Source of the DNA: Alisma plantago-aquatica
Taxonomy: Eukaryota; Streptophyta; Magnoliopsida; Alismatales; Alismataceae
Direction of reading: 5' to 3'
Length of the DNA: 64,000 nt
Assembly: GCA_963693085.1 (NCBI GenBank)
Contig: OY856411.1
Location: forward strand, 111,835,267 to 111,899,266
Both the position numbers and the translations under genes were made by a program. Shown in pieces: positions 39,493-52,700 of this stretch; the first letter of the stretch is position 1; the number at the start of each line of letters is the position of its first letter. The notes under the pieces were generated by a model. The model made no database searches, was not told the DNA's origin, and saw only the letters and a program-made list of their open reading frames with translations.

Positions 39493-39783
39493 AAAGAAAC
39501 TTGCTGAACTTGAAGCTTGATTGCAACATAGTTGTAATCTATTGCAAGACAATTACATAGATTTGATTGAAGTAATCTAGAAATAAGATAAAATTATTGA
39601 TATTGTAGAAGAAAACAAGTAAGATATTACACGTATCATTGCAGATCTAAATTGCTTTAGAAGAGAAATACAACAAAAAGGATCAAAATCAATATGAATG
39701 GATAAAGTGGCAAGTAAACGCTCAATCGACATATCTCTTTAAATATCCGATTCAATCAATAGTCAAAAAACTATTGATAATAT
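39479..39783 (+). pseudogene. Caulimovirid TAV-like ORF, 5' part
   Basis: Starts at ATG 39479 with a heptad-patterned, coiled-coil-like N-terminus (MEQVEKKLAELEA) and continues in one frame with several stops to 39783, where Sirevirus B is inserted. The function, a translational transactivator/inclusion-body protein, is inferred from its place between pol and the intergenic region; no diagnostic motif was seen. Confidence 0.5.
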
Positions 39784-40597
39784 TGTTGACCTAGAGGTTA
39801 TACATTGTCCATATTTTGATAATGACTTAACCATTCCATTCATATGTATCTAATATGTGTATTTAAGATTGATTTCAGGTGTTAGGTATATGAAAAGGAT
39901 CAAAAATCAAAAGCCCTAATTTGCTCAAGTTCAAGTCAAAAGAGCTACAAGTGTGCAATTTTGGAAATCTATGTAAACGATCTTAGAACATTTTTGTAAT
40001 CACTTGTAATGATGAATTGACTTGTAACTAAGATGAGAAAATTGATTGGGACACTAAACACCAAGTTTTAATCACTTTATATGCACTTTAGAAAAAATGA
40101 TCACAGACAGCCAATCGGTCAAGTTACAAACTCGATCAATCCTCCTTGATCAATTTTTTGAAGATAGCATTGGTCAAGTTGTGTTTTCACAGAACTCGAC
40201 CGATCGAGTACCTGACCAAATCGATCTTCATTGGTCGGTCAAGTTTCCCCAGGATAAACTCGTTCGATGATTTGAATATCGGCTTTGTCTTTTACTCTAT
40301 CGGTTGAGTTACCTTTATTGAAACTCGACGGATTGCACTGTACGGAATTTGTAGAAAAAGTGATTGTGACTGTTGGTGTGTGTTTTGAGCGAAAATAGAG
40401 TCGTTGCTTTGAGCAAAAACGGCTATATTTCGTATCTAAGTGTCCCACAACTTAAAGGGGAACCCTCAACTATAAATAGGACCTCTTGGAGTTCATTCCA
40501 AGGTTGCTCATTCACTACATGCTTGGTCCTAGCCTAGTTGAGAGTGTTCTAACCCTTTGAGCCCCTTTCTCTCTCTACCTTCAAGTCAAATTTGTGA
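39784..40597 (+). repeat. Sirevirus B 5' LTR, left part
   Basis: U3 with the TCGACCGA palindrome cluster (40112-40340) and TATAAATAGG (40471-40480), up to the LINE insertion site. Confidence 0.9.
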
Positions 40598-40768
40598 TTA
40601 CTCACCAAAATATCTACTCATCAACTTCTTAGCTTTCTTCTCTCTAATCTTCGTCTCAACAAGGATGACCACATCACAGTTGGCCCTCCTAATTACCTCT
40701 TGGACATTCAGGATCTTATTACTTATACCCCTGACATTCCAAGAGGTAATAGACAGGGATAGGCTCAT
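40598..40768 (-). pseudogene. LINE ORF2 N-terminus (inverted piece)
   Basis: ATG at 40768, 118 bp after the ORF1 stop, opens 57 codons of the apurinic-like endonuclease start (SITSWNVRGISNKI, DVVILVETKI) and stops at the TSD. The rest of the endonuclease is on the plus strand from ~42220. Confidence 0.85.
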
Positions 40769-40886
40769 TTGATAACTGGGGTTGTTGAACTGTTAGCCTC
40801 CGTGCTATCAGATGCCATAGAAAGTTCCTTAGGAGAAGGGATAGAATCCAGTTGATCCAATCTGAGACGGTTATCAGCCTTTAAAT

Positions 40887-42200
40887 TCAGTTGCCATTTA
40901 GGCGGAGCTTTGTACTACTGACCTTAGCATACTTCATAGAAGTAGAAGAAGCCTGCGAAGACGGCTCTCTCTCTGGAGACTCACTGGGAAAAACCAGGAC
41001 AGGAGATGGAGTGGAGGGACCAGCAATTGGAGAAAGCACACACAGGTCATTTTGAGTACTAACCATAGCGTCAACCTCTGAACTCAGGGGTAACAAAGCA
41101 ACACCCTTACAGCTACTACTCCCTACCTCCTTATCGGCAGAACCAGAAGTTTCAAACCCTTCATTCACCAGTTTAGATAGGGCCTCATCTTCCACAATCA
41201 CCTCATTCTGCAACATACTCAACTTGTTTCTCTGAATCTCTTCATCCTTTTCAATTTCCTCTAATATATGTTCAGAACCAGCTTGTAAATCCACAGTTGG
41301 AATAACATCAAACTCCCTGCGAGCAACATGGTTCCTCACTTCCCAAACCTTCTTCACAACATTTGTCTTTGTAACTCCCTGTCTTTTTGCAGTAGCTTTA
41401 ATCAAATAGTCATCATGACCATACTTCCCACAGTGTCGGCACCTATACAGAACCCAGTCGTACTCAATTTTAATCAGGTTTTCATCCCCCTCATCACTTC
41501 TCAACGTAATCTTTTCTGGAAATTTAGCATTACTGCTCATGACGAATTGGATCCTAGCTACATCCAGGCATTTCAGATTGAAAGTAGCTTCATCCATCTT
41601 AACCGGGCGTCCTAGATACAAACCAATCTTGCTAAATGTTTTACTATCCCACAATTCCAACGGAAGACTCTTAATAATGATCCATACCGGAATATCATCC
41701 AATATCAGTTTCGTTTGAGAATCTCCAACTTTCCATTTCCTGAATATGACAGGTTTGCCAGCTACTAGCCAGTCTCCGATAAGCACATCTTCCAGGTCTT
41801 CTTGATTTGCAAAATGGACAATGAACAAGCCATCACCTCTGTCAAAAACTTCGAAGTAATCTTTTGTAGTCCAGATATTATCAAAATGATTACAGAGCAA
41901 CGGGATAAGCGGATGGAAATCCACCACATATCCGAGCAAGCACCTGTTCCATCTCTCCGCATTCTCACTCACCTCCTTCTTAGAGTAGATTAACTTCCCT
42001 TTGATAACCGAGACTTCAGTAACCTCCAGATCTAGGATGCTCCCGGAATATTTTGGTCTCACACTTTCCCACCCAGTCGAAGCACAAGGAACCAGACATG
42101 GATATGTCGCACCATCAAGACTATCTGATTCCTTACGCCTGAGATCACCTCGAGGAGGAGGCCGGTGAGATGTCGTCCCCCCCGTCGCCTTGTCACACAC
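40887..42200 (-). pseudogene. LINE ORF1 (DUF4283 and zinc knuckle)
   Basis: A 437-codon open frame on the minus strand, the RNA-binding ORF1 of plant L1 elements. A DUF4283 core (~residues 60-210: LLGYVVDFHPL, EDVLIGDWLVAGKPVIFRKW, LPLELW) is followed by CCHC_4 knuckle CRHCGKYGHDDYLI near residues 253-266, whose last Cys has become Ile, then a Ser/Pro-rich tail. It is uninterrupted, so the insertion is young or the ORF was kept intact by chance. Its orientation is opposite to ORF2. Confidence 0.85.
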
Positions 42201-42219
42201 GGGTGTTCAGGAGTCCATT

Positions 42220-45200
42220 TCCTCTATCATATTTTCTAATCTGAAATCACACGTTCTGGGGAGAATTTTTATTTTATGGAAGGACGATGTTTGTTTTATT
42301 TCCAAAATCGATGAGTGTGATCAAGCCATTCATGTCAGAGTTGATAAAGACAGTGATAGTTTCTTTCTCACGGCCTTCTACGGCCATAATGATGACTATG
42401 ATAGAACAAGTCTTTGGATGAATCTAGATTGCTTTGCCAATGGTCTTCATCACCCATGGATCATTATGGGAGATTTTAATGATGTGAGAAAAACCAACGA
42501 GAAGATTGGTATTCTTCCCCCTTCTGCTAAATCTATGGAGGAGTTTAATAATTTTGTCTTGGATTCTAGTTTGTTTGAGATGGACCTAAGTGGTCCCTTT
42601 TATACCTGGGATAATAAATAGGAAGGGGGTCAATTTATTGCAACCAAAATTGATAAGATCTTGTATAATGGTGAGTTTCAAGATAGATATGATAACTTCC
42701 ATGGTGAGTGCATTACTGATTTGGTGAGTGATCATAGGAGGTTATGTCTTATTTTAGGTGATGTGAAAAAGAGGAAGTCTCCTTTTAAGTTCATTAATTC
42801 CTGGACCACTCACAAAGATTTTGATGGCCTGCTTAAGGATGCTTGGGAGTTAGAAGTTGATGGGTTTGCCATGTTCAGATTTTATAGAAAACTTGAGGCT
42901 CTGAAGAAGCGTCTGGTGTCTTGGAATAAATCGTGTTTCGGTAATATTCACGATAATATGTCTCAGCTAAAGAATGTTGCTATTACTGCCCAGAGGAAGG
43001 CTAATCTTGATCCTAATGATGTTAATCTCAGGAATGAAGCCAACTCTCTCAGGAAGGAAGTGATGAAAGCTGCTAGTATTGAAGAAAGCTTTTATAGGCA
43101 GAAATCCAGAGTTCAATGGCTCCAAGAGGGTAATTTGAATACAAAATTTTTCTATGCCTTGTTGAAGACTAGAAGACTAAGAAATACTATGAATTATCTC
43201 AATATTAATGGGAACTTATCTAGAGATGAAGAGGATATGAAATCAACTATTTTCACTTTCTACAATTCTCTATTTTGCAAAACGGATAAAGGCAGGGTAT
43301 GGGGGGATGAATGGGATGGCCCTGTTATTTCTAAATCTCAGAGTTGTTTTCTTATCAGCAAAATGTCCAGGAAGGAAGTTGATGAGGTGATTGAGAATAT
43401 GAATGAGGACAACTGTCCTGGTCTGGATGGGTTCAACTGTCATTTCTATAAATATGCTTGGAGAGTGATAGGTGATGATGTTTATGAAGCTGTCTGTGAG
43501 TTTTTTAGGAATGGGAATATGCTTAAAGAAGCGAATAAGACATATATTGTTCTTCTCCCCAAAGGGCAGGATTCTTCTCTGATTACTAATTGGCACCCCA
43601 TTGTGCTTTGCAACGTCTTTTATAAAATCATCTCTAAAATCTTAGCTAATAGGCCTCAGCTGGTGCTTCCTAGTAATATTAATACTAATCAATGTGCGTT
43701 TGTCAAGGGAAGAAGCTTAAAGGATGTTGTTCTGTTAACTAATGAGATTTTATGTGATTTTAAGAGGAAAAACTGTGATAAGATGTGCATTCAAGCTGAC
43801 GTGTCTAAAGCTTATGATTCTGTTGATTGGAAATACATCTTTTCTATTATGTGGAAGATGGGTTTCCCCTTGAAATGGATTAGTTGGATTGAAAATATTT
43901 TCTATTCCACCTCCTACCAGGTCTTGGTCAATGGGGAAACTTCTAGTCCTATTTTCCCTACAAATGGGGTAAGGAAAGGAGATCCTATTGCTCCATACCT
44001 CTTTGTCATATCCATGTAGGGTTTTTCTGAAATGTTAAAGAAATCCATCAGGAATGATGAGTTTATTCCCATCTCTATCTCGAAAAAGGTGTCTTGTTCT
44101 CATCTTATTTTCGCTGATGATTTGATGATCTTCGCCAAAGCTAATAATGAGTGTGCTATGCATATTAAGAAGTTGCTTGATGAGTTTGGAAAAATGTCTG
44201 GGCTAAAGATTAATCACAGTAAGAGTAACTTGTTTTTGGGGGATTGCACGAATGGAGATGCTATTTCTTCCATTTTGGAGATTGGCACTGGAAAGCTTGA
44301 AGACACAAAATATTTGGGTTTACCCTTGTTTTCTGGCAAGATGAGAAGGAAGCAATGTGAGATTATGATTGATAAAGTGAAGAAGAGATTAGAATGTTGG
44401 AAGAGAAAAATTCTTTTGTTAGCTGGCAGAGTTGAGCTGGTTAAGTCAACTTTATCTGCTATCCACCTTTTTTGGGTGATGTCTTTTCCTATTCCTTGTT
44501 CTATTCTTGATGAAATTGACAGGCTCACTAGTAACTTTTTGTGGGGACAATCTGAGGATAAGAAAAACATCCACTTAGTTAGTTGGGATGCTGTGACTCT
44601 GCCCAAGAAGGAAGGAGGTTTGGGAGTTAGAAAATGCAAAGAGGTTGCTCTGGCGTATCTTGTACAAAATGCGTGGGACATCACGAGGAAGAAAGATTCT
44701 CTTTGGGTCAAGTGGATTAGCGAAAAGTATTTTAAAAAGGAGACCTTTTGGAGTTGTGTTGTTTCTTCCAATCACTCCTGGATGTTCAATTCTCTGTTAA
44801 GGAGTAGGGATGTGCTCATTCAGTTTGTTGATGTTAAGATTGGTGCAGACCATTCTATTAAACTCTAGAAGGACCCCTGGTGTGGAGGGAAGATGTTGTA
44901 TGATTTGATTGATAGGAACTTAATTGTTAGAACTGGACTCCCTGAAGATTTGTTGCTGAGCACTATTATCAAAGATAAGCAGTGGAGCATCAAAGATTCT
45001 AGGTGCTCTCACATTATTCTGAAGGCTATCAGTAGTTTCAATATTGACAAGTTAAGTTCTGATGATTACTGGTTTTTCAACAAGAACAAATCTGCTAAGT
45101 TTAATAGTATTTGGGATTGTGTCAGAAGTAAAGGAGTAGCTGATCCCAAGTATGAATGGATTTGGAGTTGCAAATGTCAATTTAACTGTAAAATCCATGT

Positions 45201-45561
45201 GTGGAAAGCTATGCTAAATAAGTTACCTACGTCTGATTATCTGAGAAGGATTGGGATTCCTCTTGCTTCCATGTTCTTTCTCTGTAGGATGGGCTATGAG
45301 AGTTCACAACATGTGAGTTTTGACTGTCAGTTTGTTAATATTTAATGGAACAATTTTGTGAAGGAGGGGCTTCTCGGTTCGAATCCTCAGTGTTGGGAGG
45401 ATTTGATCAATCTAAAAGGTCAGAAAGCTAAATCTATTAGCCCGCTCATCTTCTATCACTCCTGGATAGAGAGAAATGCTAGAGTCCATTCGGGGTCTAG
45501 CAGAAGTGAGGAGATTCTGTGGAGGATTATTCAGGTTGATTTTGTTATTTTTCCAGGGTGA
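42220..45561 (+). pseudogene. LINE ORF2: endonuclease-RT, four internal stops
   Basis: One plus frame from ~42220 to TGA 45559, with stops at 42619, 44017, 44866 and 45343. Endonuclease: GRIFILWKDD, MGDFND, VSDHRRL (catalytic Asp/His kept). RT: LLPKG (43552), NQCAFVKGRS, ADVSKAYDSVDW, GVRKGDPIAPYLF, catalytic FADD (~44110-44125). C-terminal zf-RVT region (45100-45340). It provides nicking and target-primed reverse transcription in active copies. All stops are point changes; no frameshift was found. Confidence 0.9.
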
Positions 45562-46907
45562 TGTTGGTTGGTTCTTTTGGCTGGTTCTTGATGGTTTGGT
45601 GACCTGCTGTGATGGTAGAGTGTTTTTCTATAGAGGTGTTGTTTCTATTGGTGACCTGCTGTGATGGTAGTGGTGGTGGTTGTCCTGCTCTAGGCAGACT
45701 GTTCTACATCTGCTATCCTTTGTTCTGCTGTTAGGCATTTTCTTGGTTGTAGCTCTACTGGCCTGCTGATTCTTTTGGGCATGTGGGTTGCTTCTCTGGT
45801 ATATCTGCTATGATGTTGGGTGTTTGTGTACCCTTCTGCACTTGCGCTTGATCTCTGCTGGTTGTGCTATGCTGCTGCATTGAGTGGAAAAGTCCTGGTT
45901 CTTTTAGTTGGCTTGAGGAGGATGGCTTGTGTCGGAGTTTTGTCCCTTGGTGGGCTGTTCTTGGCTGAATCTTTGCTGGTTTTGCTCTTGTTTGGGTCTT
46001 TCTTGTTGATGCTTTGGCGAAGATGTTGTGTTGGCAAGACGAGTTTTCGGATCTGTTGAAGTTGGCTGCTGCAAGGTTGTTCTGCAATTTTCTGGTTTGG
46101 TTGTTGTGTTTAGGCGATAATGGTGATGTATGGTTCTCTGTTTGGTTGGGCGTGTATGCCCTAGCTTCTGGGTTGGGTGTTTGCTCCCCTATCTCTGCTC
46201 TGTGATTATTGAGTCTTGATAGATCAAGCTGTTGGACTGCTCCTTTTTTACTGCTTGCTTCTGTTGGTTGGTTTGTTCTTGGCCGATCTTTGAAGGACTG
46301 CTGCTCTCTCTCCTTTCAGTAATGGGCGAGACTTGGTCAGTTATTTTGCTTGGTTGTGCTACGTTATCTCTGCTGGTTCGATGGATTTAGTTTGGTTGTT
46401 TTGCTCCCCTCTCGCTGGAAGTGATGGTTGAGTTTGTTAGCTCCATCCATTTGGCTTGCTTCATCATCTTTGATTGGGTCTGCTGTTATGGCTTTAGCTG
46501 TTGATCCTTGTCTTGGAAGGTTTCTTTCTGACTCTCGGTTTGGTTAAGATCTCCTTTTCTGTCTGGGTGTCGGTGCCTGCTTGCCACACAGTTGATGATG
46601 TTTGCTCCCCTCTCACTTATGTGATGGTTGAGTCTTCTTCTGTTCGTTGATGCATCTGCTGCTATATGTCTCTGGCTATGGTTGGCGAGTGCTTTATGAA
46701 GTTTTTTATGTCCTTAAGTGATAAAGCTGTGGAAACATTGTTATATGTTTTTCTTCTTGTGGCTACACCCCTGTTCTTCTGTCCTCAATCTTTGTATGTA
46801 GCCTTTATAGCTCATTTCTTTTTTTCACTACCTTCTTCGAAGGTAGTATGCATTGTACAGACACTATAGAAAATACAAAAAAAGCAACACGAGTTTTCAC
46901 CGACCAA
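45562..46907 (+). other. LINE 3' UTR, long and T/G-rich
   Basis: About 1.3 kb of T/G-rich sequence without coding signal. TTTGCTCCCCT...GATGGTTGAGT-type segments recur near 46186, 46405 and 46600 (~200-bp steps). It ends in A-rich sequence (GAAAATACAAAAAAAG, then CAAAAA at the TSD) rather than a clean poly(A). Confidence 0.6.
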
Positions 46908-47580
46908 AAATTTGTGAGTATGAGTGAGATAGGTTCCTTTGTAAGAGAGTTGCTCCATGTATTGATGTAAATCTCTCCTCCACCATCTTCCTACCCTCTT
47001 TCATATTGAAGAAAAGGTTGAAGATCTTCTCTGAGTGAAGGAGAAGGAGCAATTGTTCTTCAAGGTTGAAGAAGGCAAGGTGTTTCAGATCTCCAAGTGA
47101 AGGAGATAGTCAAGGCAAGCGCTCAAGAAAGATAGGTAATCCCTTGAACGTTGAAAATTTGAAGAATGAGTGGGTAAGTCCATGTTGATGGTTGAAGACT
47201 CCATGGTTCAAGTGGGTAAGATCGTTCTATAGGTTGAAGATCTTTGCTTGAGGTACTAAGCCCTTGGATGATTGTGGTTGTTGTGTCTTGTAATCTTATG
47301 ATGGAATATAAGAGTACCAAGATTGCAAATCCTAGAGATTAACCACCTCTAGGTAGTGGACTAACATTGCTCCTAGTTAGGATGTGGAACCACTCTAAAC
47401 CACCTTATCCAAGTGCTTGCTTTTCCTTGTCTCTTATCTTTATTGTGCATGTTAGTTAAGACATCAAATTGTTGTTTGTTTAAGTTTTTTTACTTAATAT
47501 AATTTGGTGGTCTAATCCATATTGTGAGAATTGTGAAGCTCTATTCACCCCGCCCCTTCTCTAGAGCCCTTGATCCAACA
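46908..47580 (+). repeat. Sirevirus B 5' LTR, right part
   Basis: Resumes after the LINE with the TSD copy and ends ...GATCCAACA. It aligns with 56500-57168 of the 3' LTR. Confidence 0.9.
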
Positions 47581-47582
47581 AG

Positions 47583-47594
47583 TGGTATCAGATC
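47583..47594 (+). promoter_or_regulatory. Sirevirus B primer binding site
   Basis: TGGTATCAGATC follows the LTR after two bases; it differs from the canonical TGGTATCAGAGC at one position. Confidence 0.88.
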
Positions 47595-47630
47595 AGGTCT
47601 TCTCAAAGCTACTTCTACAAGTAGGATAAG

Positions 47631-49666
47631 ATGGGTGATTTGTCTCTTGGATCTCTCAACCTAGAAGGGAGCTTCTCCATGCGACATCTGATCTTTGACG
47701 ACACCAACTTCCTATATTGGAAGAGAAGAATGCAGTTTGACCTCCAAGGTGTGAGCTATGAGATGCGTAAGGTGGTGCACCTCAAGTATGAAGATCTAAA
47801 GGGGGAAATCTCCTCATGGACGGAAGCCCAAATGAAGCAAGCTCAACTCAATGCCAAAGTAGTGAGCATCATCTACGCAGCCCTCACCCCATCTGAGTTC
47901 AATTGGATCTCCTCTTGGGATACCACACATGAAATTTGGAACAAGCTATGTGTCATAAAGGAACGGAGCAAGTAAAGGAAGCCAAGATCTACATGCTTGG
48001 TGGGCTACTTGAGAACTTCAAGATGGGTATGAATGAAAGAATGGTGGATATGTACACAAGGCTCAATGTGATCATCAATGGATTGACAGCCCTTGGTAGT
48101 GTGATGGATAAAGGCACTATCAACTCTAAGATCTTGAGATCTCTTCCTAAGAGATGGGAGCCCAAGGTTACATCCATTGAAGAGATGTACAAGCTAAGCA
48201 AATTTTTAACTGAGGAGTTGGCTGGAAACCTTCAAGCCCATGAACCAAGGCTTGATAAGCACGAAGAAGAAGAGAAGAGAGAAGAGAAGGAGTCCAAGAA
48301 GATAAATGACATAGCCTTCAAATCTCAAATTGAAGAGATGATGCAGCAGCAACAACTTGCTCTCAAGTCCCCTACTCCTTCCTCAAGTAAAGATGAAGGC
48401 CCTAATGAGCATGAAGCAAACTACTCCAAGGGAAAACACTTCAAGGGGAAGCCTTCTTCATCAACTCCTAGATGATATGAATGTGGCCTAAAAGGCCATT
48501 ACAAGAGTGACTGACCCAAGGCCAAGAAGATCCATCACAAGAGCAGCCACAAGAAAGACAAGGAGTACAAGAGAGAAGTTAAGTACAAGAGGAAGGAAAA
48601 GAAAGAAAGAAGAAGCAAAGATGCAACTCATGCAGCTTGGGAGGAGTCTTCCTCAAGCTCCTCAAGCTCTGAAGAGGGAGAATGCCACCTTGCTCTCATG
48701 GCCTCTACAAGTGAAGATGTAGGTGAGGTAAGTGAGGTAAGTGATGTCAATTTGTACGAGCTATCTAAGGAAACTCTTATTGATATGCTAAATGATTTTC
48801 GGTCATCCTTTACTAAATAAAAATTTAAAAGGAAAAGATTAGGCAAGATAGTAGATGATCTTTATGCTAAAATTGAGATTCTTGATAAAAATGAAAAACT
48901 GCTCCTTGATAGCATAGATTCTTTTCAAGGGCAATTTCTTGACCTTGAGCTTCAACATAATGGAGTAGAGGTTGAGAATGGGGTCTATCTTAAGACTATT
49001 GCAGATCTTAAGGAAGACAACCAAAGATGCCAAGATGAGATAGATGTTCTTAAAACTAAAAATGTAAAACTAAATCTCATTGATGATTCTAGGAATCAAG
49101 AAATTCATGTTTATCAAAAAGAAATTTTGTTTCTTAAATCTAAAAATGCCAAGTTGCTTGCTCAAGTTAGTGATCTATCTTCTAGACCTATTTTGCAAAG
49201 TAATGAGGCAGCTCGCATAGCTTTAGAATGTGATTCCTTTCATACTAAATCCCTCTATTTAGAGGTCGACCTATTGCATGCTAGAGATGATCTTGCTAGT
49301 CTATCTACTACTGTCATTAACATTAGTGATGATAATTCCAAGTTAAGAGCTTCTTTGCAAAAGTTTCTTATGGGAAAGAAATCCCTTAATGTTGTCCTAG
49401 AACACTGTACCAAACAAATTAGTACTAGTGGTTTAGGATATGATGGGACTGCTCCCAAGGGTAAGAGCAAGAGCAAGAACAAGGGTAAGAAGAATAGTGT
49501 GGAACCTCCTATCTTCCATGGAGAGACTTTCAGCTCTAAGAACCCTATGGTATGTGTTCATTGTAAATATGATGATCAATACTCTACTTATTGTCCTTAC
49601 AAGCCAAAGGGGACAAACCCAAAGATGAAATGGGTCCCTAAGCTAACCCCGGATCCCAAAGTTTGA
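47631..49666 (+). pseudogene. gag: Sirevirus B gag
   Basis: Starts ATG 47631 (MGDLSLGSLNLEG), similar to Sirevirus A gag. A frameshift near 47950 moves it to the frame used until 49666. Copia gag core first; zinc knuckle at 48474-48515, where the first and last Cys codons are both TGA. Then Lys- and Ser-rich stretches, one stop at 48819, a long coiled coil (48840-49400), and a second knuckle relic (CVHCKYDDQYSTYC, His replaced by Gln) before the WVPK tail. Confidence 0.85.
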
Positions 49667-49711
49667 GTTGGGTACCGACATCCTTCTTTCTTGCAGGTTA
49701 AAAAGAGATAG

Positions 49712-52700
49712 ATTGTTGATAGTGGTTGCTCAAAACACAAGATAGGTGAAATCACCCATTTCAACAAATTCATGAAAAAGAAAGGAGGATCGGTAACCTT
49801 CGGGGACAACAAGAAGGGTAAGGTCATAAGTGAGGGTGATGTAGGCAATGAGCTATGTATCAAGAATGTTTTGTTTGTTGATTGCCTGCATCACAACTTG
49901 ATAAGTGTAAGTCAACTTTGTGATAATGGATATCTTGTGTTGTTTACATCTTTAGAATGTTTGCTTCTAGATTCCCTCACTTACAATGTCATATATAAGG
50001 GAGCTAGAAATGGTAATCTTTATGTTATTGTTCTTGATGCTCTAAAGCCCGTACTTGATAGATGCTTGGTTGTGGATAAAAATGATATTTCTCTTTGGCA
50101 TCGCCGTTTGGGTCATGTGAATATGCATCAAATGAAGAAGTTGAGCAAAAAGGATTTGGTTCGAGGACTTCCCAAATTGGATTTTGAAAAGGATGAGGAA
50201 TGCCAACCTTATACACAAGACAAGCAAACCAAGTCCTCCTTCAAATCCAAAGGAGTCCTTAGTACCAAAAGAGCTCTTGAGCTTCTTCATAATGATCTAT
50301 TTGGACCAATGAGAACGCAAATGCTTTGTGGTTCCATGTATTGTCTTGTTATTGTCGATGATTTCTCTCGATATACCTGGACCTTCTTTCTCATTTCAAA
50401 AAGTGATACTCTTGACGTTTTCTCGAGTTTTTGCAAATGGGTTGAAAACAAAGCTTCTTGCCGGATTGTTTCTATCCGCAGTGACCATGGGGGAGAGTTT
50501 GAAAATGATCTTTTTGAGCATTTTTGTGAAAAATCTGGTTACTCGCACAATTTTTCTTCTCCTCGTACGCCTCAACAAAATGGGATAGTAGAGAGAAAGA
50601 ACAGGTCACTTCAAGAGATGGTGAGGACAATGCTTCTTGAATATGACATTCCTAAGAAGTTTTGGGCCGAAACCGTTGGCACCGCCTATTTTGTGCAAAA
50701 CTGAGTTTTTACACATCCTTCTTTAAAGAAAACCCCTATGAGCTATGGCGTGGTAGAAAGCCATCCATTGATTTCTTTCATGTTTTTGGATGTCCATGTT
50801 TTGTTTTGAACATGAAGGGTTCTCTTGACAAGTTTGATCCGAAATTTTACAAAGCTTTTTTCCTAGGCTATAGCACTACAAGCAGGGCTTATAGAGTTTT
50901 CAATATTGAATTGTCTAAAATTGAAGAATCTATTAATGTTAAGTTTATTGAAACTAACCATGCTGTTAGCAAGAATGTTGTTGATAATGACGTTGCAGAC
51001 GACTTGATTCCTATCTTGAAAGACCTCAACATCGACAACAAAGGTAAGCAGGTGATAGAAGTAGAAGATGAAGAGAAGAAGGATCCCATTCCTCACTTTG
51101 CAAAGAATCATCCCAAAGAGTTTATCATTGGCAACCCATTTGAGAGAGTAAGACACGAGCTGCTTACAACAAAGAATAAGCATACAATGCATTCATCTCC
51201 CAGCTGGAGCCAAAGAACATCAAGGAAGCTCTTGGTGATGACGAGTGGATCCTAGCCATGCAAGAGGAATTAGAGAAATTCAAGAAGAATCGCGTGTGGA
51301 CTCTAGTGCCAAGACCAAGTGATAGAAAAATCATTGGCACCAAGTGGGTCTACCGCAACAAGCTTGATGAACAAGGGAAAGTGTTAAGGAACAAAACAAG
51401 GTTAGTGGCATAAGGTTACAATCAACATGAAGGTATTGATTTTGATGAAACTTATGCTCCTGTTGCTAGACTTGAATCTATTAGAATGCTACTTGCCTTT
51501 TCTAGTTACAAAAATATCTTGTTATATCAAATGGATGTTAAAAGTGTGTTTTTGAATGTTACAATTGAGGAGGAAGTATTTGTTGCTCAACCTCCAGTCT
51601 TTGAAAATGACAAGTTACCCAATCATGTTTATTTATTACAAAAAGCTCTCTATGGACTCAAACAAGCACCTCGAGCTTGGTATGAGAAACTAAAGAACTT
51701 TTTGTTAGACAATGGGTATGTCATGGGCAAAGTCAATTCTACTTTATTTCTAAAACACACTTCTAGCAATTTTCTTATAATTCAGATTTATGTTGATGAT
51801 ATCATTTTTGGCAGAACTAATCTTGATCTTTGTAAGGAGTTTAGTTCTCTTATGCAGAGTGAGTTCGATATGAGCATGATGGGTGAGTTGACTTTCTTCC
51901 TCGACTTTCAAATCAAGCAAACCAAAGAAGGAAACTTCATCAACCAAGGGAAGTACACCAATGAACTACTCAAATGCTTTGGGATGGAGAACATGAAGCC
52001 AATGGATACACCCATGTCCAACACCACCAATCTTGATAGAGATGAAGAAGGTGAGAAGGTAGATGAGAAGCTCTATAGAGGTATGATTGGAAGTTTACTT
52101 TATTTAACTGCCTCTAGACCTGATATTATGTTTAGTGTTGGCTTGTGTGCTCACTTTCAATCTAGCCCTAGGAAATCACATCTTATTGGTCTTAAGAGGA
52201 TTTTGAGGTACTTAGCCAAAACTGAAAATTTTGGACTATGGTATCCTAAGTCAAGGGATTTTACTCTTGAAGCATATAGTGATGCAGATTACGCGGGTTG
52301 TTTGGTTGATAGAAAGTGCACAAGTGGCACTTGCTTCCTTCTAGGACCATGCTTTGTGTCTTGGTTTTCCAAGAAACAGAGCACCATGGCATTATCAACT
52401 ACCGAGGATGAATACATTGCAGTCAGGAGTTGTTGTGTCCAGGTCCTATGGATGAAGCAAATGCTCCAAAACTTTAACATACATTTTGATGCTTCTCCTA
52501 TCTATTGTGATAATACGTATGCAATCAATCTTTCTTATAAACCTATATTTCATAGTTGAGCTAAACATATAGAGGTTCTCCATCATTTTCTTCATGATCA
52601 CATTGCCAAGAAGGATATTTATATCATGCATGTGGACACAAAAAATCAGTTGGCGGACATTTTCACTAAACCTCTAGCTAGAGAGCAATTTAATTTTATT

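Larger units (their letters stand above)
40598..46907 (+). mobile_element. L1-type LINE with inverted 5' part
   Basis: Flanked by the 10-bp TSD AAATTTGTGA (40588-40597 and 46908-46917) inside the Sirevirus B LTR; the other LTR shows the empty site. 42210-46907 is in plus orientation (most of ORF2 plus 3' UTR and a short A-rich end). 40598-~42210 is the 5' part (ORF1 and the first 57 codons of ORF2) in minus orientation. ORF2 is thus split at the same point on both sides, the mark of a 5' inversion made during insertion. Confidence 0.88.

Noticed and set aside
48507..48722. Separate small basic protein
   Set aside because: Out-of-frame reading of the Lys-rich part of Sirevirus B gag.
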